From a virus: DNA of 30,151 bases. The notes below the pieces were generated by a model, which worked only from the letters and a program-made list of their open reading frames with translations, had not been told where the DNA came from and searched no databases. Below, one piece after another: positions 1 through 7,070 of the stretch. The position numbers were made by a program, and so were the translations under genes. The stretch is taken from IMG/VR virus record IMGVR_UViG_3300025030_000336, positions 1-30,151 of that record; one strand, written 5' to 3'. Every line of letters begins with the position of its first letter. Position 1 is the first letter of the stretch.

Positions 1-273
1 AACGGCTCGGTGGCCTGGGCAGGCGGTGCGGGAGGTGGTTCTGGCAGCGATTATACCGCTGCTGCCACAGATACCGTTTTAATTACCGCTCCAGGGGTGT
101 TTACCTGGAACGTGGCTGCAGATGTGCAGGATTTTGTGGACGGCGCGGCCACCAATCACGGCTGGTGGCTGATCGGCGATCAGGTCAATGCCGATTCGGG
201 CAAGCGATTCACGGCTTCTGATGGGGCAACCCCGGCCAACCGGCCTATTTTGATGGTGAGCGTAAACCCTTAG
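1..273 (+). CDS. DNRLRE-like domain of a tail-tip/fibre protein (5' partial)
   Basis: The reading frame is open from the first base and ends at TAG 271-273, so only the C-terminal 90 residues are seen. After a Gly/Ser-rich linker comes a beta-rich stretch with the pattern TWNVAADVQDFVDG, then NHGWWLIGDQ, and a closing RPILMVSV strand. This order resembles the DNRLRE / CBM-like beta-sandwich found in secreted and tail-fibre proteins, where it acts as a structural or carbohydrate-binding module. The stop is immediately preceded by the heptamer AAACCCT in the phase X XXY YYZ, and the -1 frame continues into an M14 peptidase, so this may be the first half of a frameshift fusion. The GTG at 10 is probably an internal Val codon rather than the start. 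The domain call rests on pattern only. Confidence 0.6.
   Translation, partial: NGSVAWAGGAGGGSGSDYTAAATDTVLITAPGVFTWNVAADVQDFVDGAATNHGWWLIGDQVNADSGKRFTASDGATPANRPILMVSVNP
264..270 (+). promoter_or_regulatory. Candidate -1 ribosomal frameshift slippery site AAACCCT
   Basis: The heptamer is phased A AAC CCT in the upstream frame and followed directly by TAG (271-273). Slipping back one base gives AAA CCC TTA GAC and opens the M14 peptidase frame. The -1 frame is blocked by TGA at 219-221, so the switch must occur within 222..273. A weak GC-rich stem GGCG (276-279) / CGCC (289-292) lies five bases downstream. A natural frameshift mutation or a sequencing indel is the alternative. Confidence 0.5.
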
Positions 274-1430
274 ACGGCGGCGGCCCCACGCCACCGGACT
301 CAATCAATTTCGACCAGGGTAGTGCAGATGCGATTGTTGACGATGCTAGTACCAGGATTATCCCGGAGTTCCACTGGAACAATCAATGGCTGTGGTTCGC
401 GATCAAACGCGCTGACCTGGAAGGTACGGCGAGGCATTTCGTGATGTCAAAAGCCAGCCGTTTTGAACCTGCGGGTACGATCGAAAACTTGGCAACCTGG
501 GCGGCGGAAATGGACACGGATACCTGGCACAGCTTTGATAATCAGTCCGTGGGAGCCTATGACATCGAGTCATACCATAATGATGTTTTCCCGGCGGGTG
601 ACATTTATATATGCCCGCATCCTGCCTATCCATTCAGCCGCACGCAACGATTGATGACGGATTGGCTGGCTGACCCGCGCGCCAGCGATACGGCCAGCTC
701 GACCGCCGGCGTGATCGGAACTTCGACATCCAGGGACGCGGGCGACGGCAGTGGAAGGACAGTTTCAGCATTGGAGTTCTACGGCTTCAAACTGACCAAT
801 AACAGCGGCTTTACCAAAAACAAGGCCATTCTGGTCGGCGGCAATCATCCCAATGAAACGCTTGGTCGCTTCCAACTGGAAGGTGCGCTGGCCTGGCTGC
901 TTGCGGGGAGCGCCGAAGCGGAGAGCTTACTGGATTGGTTCGAGTTCTACGTTTACCCTTGCACCAACCCACAGGGCGTTTGGGCAGGCTACACCCGTAG
1001 CCAGCCGGAAGATCCGACCAAAGATCATAACCGGGAGTGGGACACGGGCGGGCTGGAATGTGTGGATGCGTTCAAGGCTGCATTTTTAGCCGATACGGGT
1101 GGAACGATTGAGCTGGGAATTGACTTCCATTCAGGTAATGCCGCCAGCGGCTATATGGTAGTCGAAGATCATACGGCAGCAATGTATGACGGATTTCTGA
1201 CCCGAATGCAGGCGTACAACGCGCAGTTCAGTTATGCAGATTTAGCCATTGACGGCTTTTTGAATTACCTGTGGAACCATTCGTATTCGTGCCGCCTGGG
1301 GCTGGTGGTCGAGCGCATGCCCGTCGCCGGAACCGACCTGGTTGTGACGGCCAAAACGCAGGGTCAGAACGCAATGAAGGTTCTCGCCGATATGCTGGCA
1401 GATGGATTGTTTACCAATGGGCCAGCCTAG
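270..1430 (+). CDS. M14-family zinc carboxypeptidase domain protein
   Basis: The frame carries the M14 metallopeptidase signature: HxxE zinc ligands in GGNHPNETLG (H at 846-848, E at 855-857), the NPQG and DHNREW substrate-binding segment (N-R at 1029-1034), the third zinc ligand in IDFHSG (H at 1128-1130) and the catalytic Glu in LVVERMP (1311-1313). The first usual start is GTG 441 or ATG 444. However, the sequence upstream to about 300 also reads as protein (EFHWNNQWLWFAIKRA) and resembles the N-terminal beta domain of cytosolic-carboxypeptidase-like M14 enzymes. No ATG, GTG or TTG exists between 222 and 441. Expression by -1 frameshift from the upstream gene, through a GGGPTPPDS linker, fits best. 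M14 enzymes cut C-terminal residues or peptidoglycan peptides. In a phage tail region a cell-envelope role is plausible but inferred. Confidence 0.8.
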   Translation, partial: LDGGGPTPPDSINFDQGSADAIVDDASTRIIPEFHWNNQWLWFAIKRADLEGTARHFVMSKASRFEPAGTIENLATWAAEMDTDTWHSFDNQSVGAYDIESYHNDVFPAGDIYICPHPAYPFSRTQRLMTDWLADPRASDTASSTAGVIGTSTSRDAGDGSGRTVSALEFYGFKLTNNSGFTKNKAILVGGNHPNETLGRFQLEGALAWLLAGSAEAESLLDWFEFYVYPCTNPQGVWAGYTRSQPEDPTKDHNREWDTGGLECVDAFKAAFLADTGGTIELGIDFHSGNAASGYMVVEDHTAAMYDGFLTRMQAYNAQFSYADLAIDGFLNYLWNHSYSCRLGLVVERMPVAGTDLVVTAKTQGQNAMKVLADMLADGLFTNGPA

Positions 1431-1546
1431 CGCGGCCACCACAGCAGCGCCACCGCTGCCACGCCGATGACCAGGCAGAAAGCAGCACCCAGCACGATCA
1501 CGGCGGCGGCGATGGACTGGCGGCTGGGCGGATGGAAGTTGGACAT
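1427..1546 (-). CDS. Putative 39-residue single-pass membrane peptide
   Basis: A short minus-strand frame starts at ATG 1546 and stops at TAG 1427-1429, overlapping the convergent stop of the M14 gene. After a polar N-terminus it has a long hydrophobic run (IAAAVIVLGAAFCLVIGVAA) and ends LLWWPR, as expected for one transmembrane helix with a basic end. There is no strong ribosome binding site, and a longer in-frame ATG lies upstream. It could be a lysis-related peptide on the opposite strand or a chance frame in a GC-rich spacer between two plus-strand genes. Confidence 0.3.
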   Translation of the reverse strand: MSNFHPPSRQSIAAAVIVLGAAFCLVIGVAAVALLWWPR

Positions 1547-1553
1547 AAATGAA

Positions 1554-1628
1554 TTATAGCAGGGCGAAGGCAGCCAGGAGCAGGCCGCACAGGAGCAAGG
1601 CGAATTGGAGTGTGGTGAGATCGGACAT
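1554..1628 (-). CDS. Putative 24-residue hydrophobic micropeptide
   Basis: This minus-strand frame encodes MSDLTTLQ followed by a leucine-rich helix (FALLLCGLLLAAFALL) and TAA. It lies just upstream of the 39-residue membrane peptide on the same strand, eight bases from its ATG. The two peptides share the start MS and a TM-only design. AAGGA occurs upstream but is too distant to be convincing. Reported because two such frames in tandem is unusual; it may be chance. Confidence 0.2.
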   Translation of the reverse strand: MSDLTTLQFALLLCGLLLAAFALL

Positions 1629-1642
1629 ACGGACATTTTAGC

Positions 1643-1837
1643 ATGATCCTTGAGCGTGAGCAGATCATCGCCGTGTTCCTGATCTTCTCCCTGGTCGCTA
1701 ACATCTTCCAGGTCTGCTTCGCGCTGTGGCTGTCCAAGACGCGGGGCGACGATACGCCTCCGCACGACGCGGAAGCGGAGCGATTGAAGCGGATCAAGGA
1801 GCGGCTGATGGAGCGGATACGGGAGAACAAGAACTAA
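1643..1837 (+). CDS. Small membrane protein with charged tail, holin/spanin-like
   Basis: The 64-residue product has one N-terminal transmembrane helix (IIAVFLIFSLVANIFQVCFALWL, about residues 8-30). A strongly charged, probably helical cytoplasmic tail rich in Glu, Arg and Lys follows. It overlaps the terminase small subunit start as TAATG (1835-1839), so it is translationally coupled to the packaging genes. Position next to a peptidase gene and terminase is common for lysis or accessory membrane proteins, but one helix plus coiled tail is not diagnostic. Function unassigned; a holin-like or i-spanin-like role is a guess. Confidence 0.6.
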   Translation: MILEREQIIAVFLIFSLVANIFQVCFALWLSKTRGDDTPPHDAEAERLKRIKERLMERIRENKN

Positions 1838-2334
1838 TGCGGGCGAAGTGGCGCGCCTTCGTGGACGAATACTTCCGGTTGAACATGAACGGGACGCGGG
1901 CATACAAAGCCGTCTATGGCGTGGAAGATGACAACGCGGCTGCTGCTCACGCAAGCCGTCTGGTAAGGAATGGTAAGGTTGCAGCCGAAATTGAAAATCG
2001 ATTGAAAGCAAAACAGATGGCCGCCGAAGAAGTCTTGGCACGCATAGCAGAGCAGGCCCGCGGCGAATACTCCCCTTACTTTGATGATGACGGGCGGGTG
2101 AACGTTGCCAACATCGTCAAGGACGGCAAGGCGCATCTAATCAAGAAGATCAAGACCCGCACAGTCGTAGACGGCGATGAATTGACCTACGTTGACAAAG
2201 TGGAGTTCTACGACTCCCAATCCGCCCTGAGAGACCTGGCCCGCGTTCACGGGCTGTTCAAGGATCAGGTTGAGCACTCAGGCGACATCCGCATTTTGGT
2301 GGAGTATGAAGACGCTGACCCTGAAGCTACCTAG
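1837..2334 (+). CDS. terS: Terminase small subunit
   Basis: This 165-residue protein directly precedes the terminase large subunit and shows the small-terminase pattern: an N-terminal DNA-binding region with FVDEYFRLNMNGTRAYKAVYG, then ASRLVRNGKVAAEIENRL, as in the Terminase_2 family. A C-terminal part probably mediates oligomerisation and contact with TerL. It recognises the phage genome for packaging. ATG 1837 is chosen because it overlaps the preceding stop (TAATG) and matches the family's N-terminus; longer in-frame extensions upstream read as shadow of the previous gene. It overlaps terL by 29 bases. Confidence 0.85.
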   Translation: MRAKWRAFVDEYFRLNMNGTRAYKAVYGVEDDNAAAAHASRLVRNGKVAAEIENRLKAKQMAAEEVLARIAEQARGEYSPYFDDDGRVNVANIVKDGKAHLIKKIKTRTVVDGDELTYVDKVEFYDSQSALRDLARVHGLFKDQVEHSGDIRILVEYEDADPEAT

Positions 2335-3589
2335 ACCGCACCCGGCACAGGCGCAGGTGCTCGACGAGCGCAAGCGGTTCAACGTGCTCAACTGCGGGCG
2401 GCGCTTTGGAAAGACCACGATGGGTATTGACTTGCTGGCCGCGCCGATGCTTCTAGCGGGCAAGCCGGTTGCCTTCTACTCACCGACCTATAAGATGCTG
2501 AGTGACGTGTGGCGGGATTTCAAACGAAGCTTCTCGCCCGTGATTGCAAATAAAAGCGAGCAGGAACACCGCATCGAACTTATTACGGGCGGTACCCTGG
2601 ATATGTGGAGCCTGGAAGACCCGGACAGCAGCCGCGGCCGCAAGTATGCCCGCATCTTTATTGACGAGGCTGCCAAGGTGAGAAAGTTGGAAGAGGCCTG
2701 GACGCAGGTCATCCGCCCAACCCTGGCAGACTACGCCGGGGATGCGTTCTTTGCAAGCACCCCAAAGGGGCTTAACTACTTCTTCATCCTGTGGCAGCGG
2801 GCAGATGATAGCGAAGACTGGGCGCGCTGGCAGTTCCCGACAGCCGCCAATCCTTACATCCGGCGGTCGGAGATTGTTGCTATGAAGGCTGAGTTGCCGG
2901 AGCGCGTTTACCTGCAAGAGATCCTGGCTGAGTTCATCGCAGACGGTACTTATTTCCAGGGTGTAGATAAGGCCGCGGTGATCGAGCAGCCAGGCCAGCC
3001 AGACCAACATTCTGGCCACCACATCGTTATGGGGATCGACTGGGCGCTGCATCAGGACTATACCGTTTTGACGGTCGTATGCCGGGAATGTAACCGTGTT
3101 GTGGATTGGGAACGGTTCAACCAGATTGACTTCACTTACCAACGGGAGCGGGTATGGGGTATGGCAAAACGGTGGCATGTGCGTGGTGTGCTTCCCGAGC
3201 GCAACTCGATTGGCGAGCCGAACATGGAATTATTACAGGAGCACATACCACTGCTGTCGGGTCCGGATGAAAAGCCGGGTTTCAATACCACATCCAGCAC
3301 GAAGCCGGGGCTTATCCAAGGATTGGCGGCGGCGCTTGAGCACGAAGGATTCAAGGTTCCGAAAGACTACGGAGACGAGCTGCGCGCTTACGAAGTCGAA
3401 ATGCTGATAAATGGACATCCGAAATTCGGCGCACCGGAAGGCCAGCACGACGACCGGGTGATCTCGCTGGCGCTGGCATGGTACGCGCTGGGGCGCTATT
3501 CTCCCTTACCATCACAGCCTATCCAGCGCAGCAAGTGGACACAGGGCAGCGTAGAAACCGGCGAAGAGAGCCGGTGGCATAAGTTTTAG
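2306..3589 (+). CDS. terL: Terminase large subunit (packaging ATPase/nuclease)
   Basis: 427 residues. The ATPase half has a Walker A motif CGRRFGKTT (about residues 30-38) and a Walker B motif RIFIDEAAK (D120, E121). A STPKG coupling segment follows. The nuclease half has GIDWALHQDYT (catalytic Asp), ERNSIGEPN and the C-terminal HDDRVISLALA acid motif, the order seen in terminase large subunits with an RNase H-fold nuclease. It pumps DNA into the prohead and cuts the concatemer. ATG 2306 with GGTGGAG upstream is preferred over an earlier in-frame codon at 2270. The portal gene follows after 8 bases. Confidence 0.95.
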   Translation: MKTLTLKLPRPHPAQAQVLDERKRFNVLNCGRRFGKTTMGIDLLAAPMLLAGKPVAFYSPTYKMLSDVWRDFKRSFSPVIANKSEQEHRIELITGGTLDMWSLEDPDSSRGRKYARIFIDEAAKVRKLEEAWTQVIRPTLADYAGDAFFASTPKGLNYFFILWQRADDSEDWARWQFPTAANPYIRRSEIVAMKAELPERVYLQEILAEFIADGTYFQGVDKAAVIEQPGQPDQHSGHHIVMGIDWALHQDYTVLTVVCRECNRVVDWERFNQIDFTYQRERVWGMAKRWHVRGVLPERNSIGEPNMELLQEHIPLLSGPDEKPGFNTTSSTKPGLIQGLAAALEHEGFKVPKDYGDELRAYEVEMLINGHPKFGAPEGQHDDRVISLALAWYALGRYSPLPSQPIQRSKWTQGSVETGEESRWHKF

Positions 3590-3597
3590 AGGGCATC

Positions 3598-5052
3598 ATG
3601 GCAATTACAGGCGAAATTGGAAGCAGCGGGCTTTTAGCGTGGTCGGGGATCATCCAGGAAGACTTCCTGACCGAACTCCAGGGCAAGCGCGGGTACAAGG
3701 CTTACCGCGAAATGGCCTTGAACGAGCCGGTCATCGGCGCGTTACTCCTGGCAATCGAGCACGCCATCCGGGGCGTTACATGGACGTTTGCGAGCGATAA
3801 AGGCGAAGAAGACCCGCGGCTGGAACTCTTGAAAGAAGCCAAGGAGAACCTGAGCCATTCGTGGAACGATCACATCGTAGAAGCCCTGTCCATGCTGCCG
3901 TTCGGTTACAGCTTCTTCGAGATCGTCTATGAGCGGATGGATAGCAAGATGTTGTGGCGCAAGTTCGCCGTCAGGGGCCAGGACACGCTCTACAAGTGGG
4001 AGATCGATGATACCGGCGGGCTGGCGGCCTTCGTCCAGCAGTCACCGCCCAAGTACCAGACCGTGACCATCCCCATCGAGAAATGCCTGCTCTACCGCAC
4101 GCGTCTTGAGCGCGGCAACCCGGAAGGGCGCTCGATACTCAGGACGGCGTATAAGGCTTATTACTATCTCAAGAACATCCAGGCCATCGAAGCCATCGGG
4201 ATCGAGCGGGACCTGGCCGGCCTGCCAATGATCCGCCTGCCGGAAGGGGCAACTACGGGTAGCGCGGCGGATACCGATAGCAGCGTTGCGGAGAAGGTGG
4301 TAAGGAACGTCCGCAACGACGAGCAGTCGGGCATTGTACTGAAGCCAGGCTGGGAGTTCGAGTTACTCTCGACCGGCGGCACCCGCCAGTTCGACACAGA
4401 CAAGATCATCAGCCGGTACGAGTCCCGAATCCTGATGAGTTCGCTCGCCCAATTCCTGATGCTGGGACAGGAAGGGGTTGGGAGCCTGGCCCTATCCCGT
4501 GACTCGACCGACTTCTTCACGATGTCGGTAAACGCCACGGCGGACATCATCGGCGAGACGTTCACCAAGTACGCCATCCCGCGCCTGTTGAAGCTGAACG
4601 GCCAGGACCCGGACGGGATCAGGCTGGAGCACTCGCCCGCCGGTGACGTGGACATCGAGAAGATCAGCGACTTCCTGCAGAAGGTGGGCGGTAACTTCCT
4701 GACCTGGACGGCGCAGGACGAGACCTGGCTGCGGGGTGCGGCTGGGCTGCCTGAACTGGACGAAGAAGAGATCGAAGCCGAGCGGGAGCGCAAGCAGGCA
4801 GTCGCATTAGAGATCGCACGGTCCGGGCCGCAGCAGCCAGGCGAAGCGCCGGGACGGGGGTCGCAAGACCAGCCTCCAACCCGTCCCGGCCAGCCTGGGA
4901 AACTGGGCGCTGAATTGTACTTCGCGCAGAACGCACCGGATGACGAAGAGCGGCGGCTGTGGGAACTGCGTTATGAGCGGTTGATGAAGGCGTATCTCGA
5001 CAAGGCAAAGAAGCGCGTGCTGAAAGAAGCCAGGAAACTCAAGAATGTCTGA
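3598..5052 (+). CDS. Portal protein, DUF935 / Mu gp29-like
   Basis: This 484-residue protein lies between terL and the Mu F-like gene, the standard place for the portal. The sequence has the DUF935 (Mu gp29) pattern: an N-terminal KRGYKAYREMALNEPVIGALL, a central EGRSILRTAYKAYYYLKN and AIGIERDLAGLPMI, then SRYESRILMSSLAQFLMLGQ. The portal is the dodecameric channel at the capsid vertex through which DNA enters and to which the neck attaches. The tail from about residue 395 is Pro/Gly/Gln-rich and then highly charged (LDKAKKRVLKEARKLKN), probably a flexible extension. It overlaps the next gene by 8 bases. Confidence 0.92.
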   Translation: MAITGEIGSSGLLAWSGIIQEDFLTELQGKRGYKAYREMALNEPVIGALLLAIEHAIRGVTWTFASDKGEEDPRLELLKEAKENLSHSWNDHIVEALSMLPFGYSFFEIVYERMDSKMLWRKFAVRGQDTLYKWEIDDTGGLAAFVQQSPPKYQTVTIPIEKCLLYRTRLERGNPEGRSILRTAYKAYYYLKNIQAIEAIGIERDLAGLPMIRLPEGATTGSAADTDSSVAEKVVRNVRNDEQSGIVLKPGWEFELLSTGGTRQFDTDKIISRYESRILMSSLAQFLMLGQEGVGSLALSRDSTDFFTMSVNATADIIGETFTKYAIPRLLKLNGQDPDGIRLEHSPAGDVDIEKISDFLQKVGGNFLTWTAQDETWLRGAAGLPELDEEEIEAERERKQAVALEIARSGPQQPGEAPGRGSQDQPPTRPGQPGKLGAELYFAQNAPDDEERRLWELRYERLMKAYLDKAKKRVLKEARKLKNV

Positions 5053-5647
5053 CCCGCGCCAGTACCAATTTTGGCTTGACGAAGACGGCGAGTTGTGGGA
5101 TGAAGTCGCTCCGCTGATCCTTGATATTTTCTACGACGGGGTGCGTGGTGGCGAGAAGTTGCTGCCACCCGCTGCGCGCGTGCTGATTGATTGGGACGTG
5201 GTAAACGAGCGGGCGATAGACTGGCTGAGGGGTTACCACTTCGACCTGATCCGAGGCATCAACGAGACCACCCGCACGCAGACACAGAAGGCGCTGGAAG
5301 AGTGGATTAGATCGGGAGAGAGTCTTGACGTTCTGGAAGCCAGGCTGGGGCCGGTATTCAGCCCACAACGAGCGCATAACATCGCCGTTACGGAGACGAC
5401 CAGGGCATACGCGAGCGCAAACGGGGAGGCCTGGGCCGCAAGTGGTGTGGTGGAAGAGTTCGACGTTATGACTGCAGAAGATATTAAGGTCTGCGAGATT
5501 TGCGAAGGTAAGGCAGACAACAATCCCTATCAACTCGGCGACGATGAAGGCGAGATGCCCTTCCATACCGGCTGCCGTTGCTGGAAGCACCCGCGGGTAT
5601 CTGAGAAGAAATTCCGCGAGCAGGTTCGGGGCATACTGGAAGAATAA
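5045..5647 (+). CDS. Mu F-like head morphogenesis protein
   Basis: 200 residues with the Phage_Mu_F / SPP1 gp7 pattern: INETTRTQTQKALEEWI, then an ITVTETTR-like segment (here NIAVTETTRAYASANGEAW), then VCEICEGKADNNPY and the C-terminal HTGCRCWKHPRV. The Cys/His pairs probably bind zinc. Family members are minor head proteins attached to the portal and needed for assembly or DNA ejection. It overlaps the portal at its start and the next gene at its end (TAATG), so it is translationally coupled on both sides. It lacks the ADP-ribosyltransferase or nuclease fusions seen in some relatives. Confidence 0.88.
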   Translation: MSDPRQYQFWLDEDGELWDEVAPLILDIFYDGVRGGEKLLPPAARVLIDWDVVNERAIDWLRGYHFDLIRGINETTRTQTQKALEEWIRSGESLDVLEARLGPVFSPQRAHNIAVTETTRAYASANGEAWAASGVVEEFDVMTAEDIKVCEICEGKADNNPYQLGDDEGEMPFHTGCRCWKHPRVSEKKFREQVRGILEE

Positions 5648-6081
5648 TGCCAATCATTATCGAAGGCTTAGACGAACTGCGCGACCGCATGGCCCAGTTC
5701 CCCGGCAAGTTCCAGCGGGTGATCGCAAAGACGCTGGAAGCATCCTTGCTCAAGCTGTGGGAGAACGTACCGCCCTACCCGCCAGCGCCCGCGTCTTCTG
5801 AGTACGTCCGTACTGGTACATTAGGGCGCACTCTTGGAGCAGGCGGCCAGCGACCGGACATCTACGAAGTCAAGCAGGAAGGCGGCTTCCAAGTGGCGAG
5901 TTTTGGGACGAAGCTGGGATATGCGCCTTACGTGATCGGCGACAACGAGCAGGCCTGGATGCACGAGGGACGCTGGTGGGTACTGGGCGACGTGCTGAAC
6001 AAGTCAGTGAACGCCATCGAAGGGCTGTTCAATGCGGCGGCTGACGAGATGGCAAAGTGGCTGGACGGGAAGGGAGCATGA
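5647..6081 (+). CDS. HK97 gp10-like / phage morphogenesis protein
   Basis: 144 residues, starting MPIIIEGLDELRDRMAQFP. The short N-terminal strand followed by a helix and a central TGTLGRTLGAGG segment is the arrangement of HK97 gp10-like and Mu G-like morphogenesis proteins, which occupy the neck or tail terminus. A later FGTKLGYAPYVIGDNEQ segment also matches (the usual YAPYVEFG box). Position after the Mu F-like gene agrees with a Mu-type order. The stop overlaps the next start as ATGA. Family-level call only. Confidence 0.7.
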   Translation: MPIIIEGLDELRDRMAQFPGKFQRVIAKTLEASLLKLWENVPPYPPAPASSEYVRTGTLGRTLGAGGQRPDIYEVKQEGGFQVASFGTKLGYAPYVIGDNEQAWMHEGRWWVLGDVLNKSVNAIEGLFNAAADEMAKWLDGKGA

Positions 6082-6281
6082 TGGATAACACAAATTTTCA
6101 GGTAATACCGATTGACCCTGACAAGAGATATGCAATTCGATTGACAGAGCAAATTTCGCTTGAGCATTTATTGCAACTAAAAATAATGCTCAATGAATGG
6201 CAGAAAAGCGACGATCAATTCTTGATCATTGGTCCTGGAGTTGAACTGGTAAAACTTGAAGATGACCGGAACCAACGGTAA
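6078..6281 (+). CDS. Small hypothetical protein
   Basis: 67 residues beginning MMDNTNFQVIPIDPDKRYAI. It has no motif I recognise. It looks like a small alpha/beta protein with a predicted helix LEHLLQLKIMLNEWQ and a final strand LIIGPGVELVKLE. The start overlaps the previous stop (ATGATG), with GGGAG a few bases upstream, so expression with the head operon is well supported. It is visibly more AT-rich than the genes before it, as is the gene at 6485, which suggests a recently added accessory segment between head genes. Confidence 0.6.
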   Translation: MMDNTNFQVIPIDPDKRYAIRLTEQISLEHLLQLKIMLNEWQKSDDQFLIIGPGVELVKLEDDRNQR

Positions 6282-6297
6282 GGTTAAACCTATCCTT

Positions 6298-6483
6298 ATG
6301 CACGACTATCGCTGCCGGGCTTGCGGGCGGCTGCTGTTCCGCGCCATCCTGCCAGCGGGAGCGGTGATCGAGATCCGCTGCACGAAATCGAGTTGTCATA
6401 CCATGACGATCCTTGATATGCAGCCGGGGCAGCCGGTCTTGCAGTTAGAGCCGGTTGAAGCTATAATTGAAGCGGGAGCATAA
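6298..6483 (+). CDS. Com-like zinc-ribbon protein
   Basis: 61 residues opening MHDYRCRACGRLLFRA and continuing AVIEIRCTKSSCHTMTI. This is the layout of Mu Com and its many phage relatives: CxxC, a LLxR/K segment, then a second cysteine pair directed by an EIRC strand. In Mu, Com binds mom mRNA and switches on its translation. No mom-like gene is visible here, so the RNA target is unknown. ATG 6298 puts the first CxxC at the family's usual distance from the N-terminus. In-frame starts at 6256 (TTG) and 6262 (ATG) would add about 12 residues and overlap the previous gene. Confidence 0.7.
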   Translation: MHDYRCRACGRLLFRAILPAGAVIEIRCTKSSCHTMTILDMQPGQPVLQLEPVEAIIEAGA

Positions 6484-6484
6484 T

Positions 6485-6898
6485 ATGAATACGATTTCCG
6501 AGGAGTGGGCACGCCAATTGATATTCAACCTAACTGGTAATCGAGAAGCAGAGCAAGTATATTTTCTACCGCGATACTATCCAGTTTACAGGGTTACTAT
6601 GCCAGATGCAAATGACTACCCTATCCGATGGTTCGAGCCGAGTGATTTCGAGTTGAAGATTGAAGACATCCAGATCAAAAAGGCTATTGATCCTTACGGG
6701 TATTTTGGATATGAATGTCATTATATCGGGTATGGTGAGAAATCTAAAATCATCGTTGTTTGTGGCGGGCCAGAAATGTTGAGCGAGCGAGATATATTGG
6801 CCCTAAAATTGGAGCAGCATGAGCGCGATGTGTTTCTTCGCGGCGGCAGAGTCGGTAGTAGTCCATTCGATATTGACGCTAGTGATATTATCGGATGA
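6485..6898 (+). CDS. Hypothetical protein
   Basis: 137 residues from ATG 6485, chosen because GGGAG lies a few bases upstream; an in-frame start at 6467 lies inside the previous gene. The product has a Tyr/Pro-rich N-terminal half (YFLPRYYPVYRVTMPDAN), a central strand SKIIVVCGGPEM and a charged C-terminus ending DASDIIG. No family recognised. Its base composition is more AT-rich than the flanking head genes, like the small gene at 6078. It is the last gene before a promoter-bearing gap, so it may end the packaging sub-operon. Confidence 0.6.
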   Translation: MNTISEEWARQLIFNLTGNREAEQVYFLPRYYPVYRVTMPDANDYPIRWFEPSDFELKIEDIQIKKAIDPYGYFGYECHYIGYGEKSKIIVVCGGPEMLSERDILALKLEQHERDVFLRGGRVGSSPFDIDASDIIG

Positions 6899-6905
6899 AT
6901 AGCCC

Positions 6906-6934
6906 TTGCAATTTAGCGGGAGTTATGCTAAACT
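6906..6934 (+). promoter_or_regulatory. Sigma-70-like promoter
   Basis: TTGCAA (6906-6911) and TAAACT (6929-6934) are separated by 17 bases in an AT-rich patch directly after the 6485 gene. Transcription would enter the protease, scaffold and capsid genes. The sequence match is good but the host's consensus is unknown. Confidence 0.45.
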
Positions 6935-6961
6935 AAAATTCAGAAGTTGAATTTAGAATAA

Positions 6962-7017
6962 GAGCGCCCCCTAGAGCGCCGGTTGCAGAACGCCTTGAGC
7001 GTCGAGTGATCGGCGCT
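6962..7017 (+). promoter_or_regulatory. Structured 5' leader of the capsid operon
   Basis: The direct repeat GAGCGCC occurs at 6962-6968 and 6974-6980. AGCGCCG (6975-6981) can pair with CGGCGCT (7011-7017), enclosing an inner stem ACGC (6990-6993) / GCGT (6999-7002). This lies between the promoter and the protease start at 7071. It may stabilise the mRNA or attenuate transcription; no U-rich terminator tract follows. Confidence 0.35.
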
Positions 7018-7070
7018 TTCGCGCTTTAAGCCAAGAGCTTGTCCTGAGAGAAACGAAGGAAGCCAAGATC

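Noticed and set aside
1427-2041. Long minus-strand frame opposite terminase small subunit
   Set aside because: It is Arg/Pro/Leu-rich shadow coding of GC-rich plus-strand genes; only its last 39 residues have protein-like character and were listed separately.
4164-4793. Minus-strand frame of 209 residues inside the portal gene
   Set aside because: Opposite to a clear portal gene, low-complexity Ser/Arg composition, no ribosome site.
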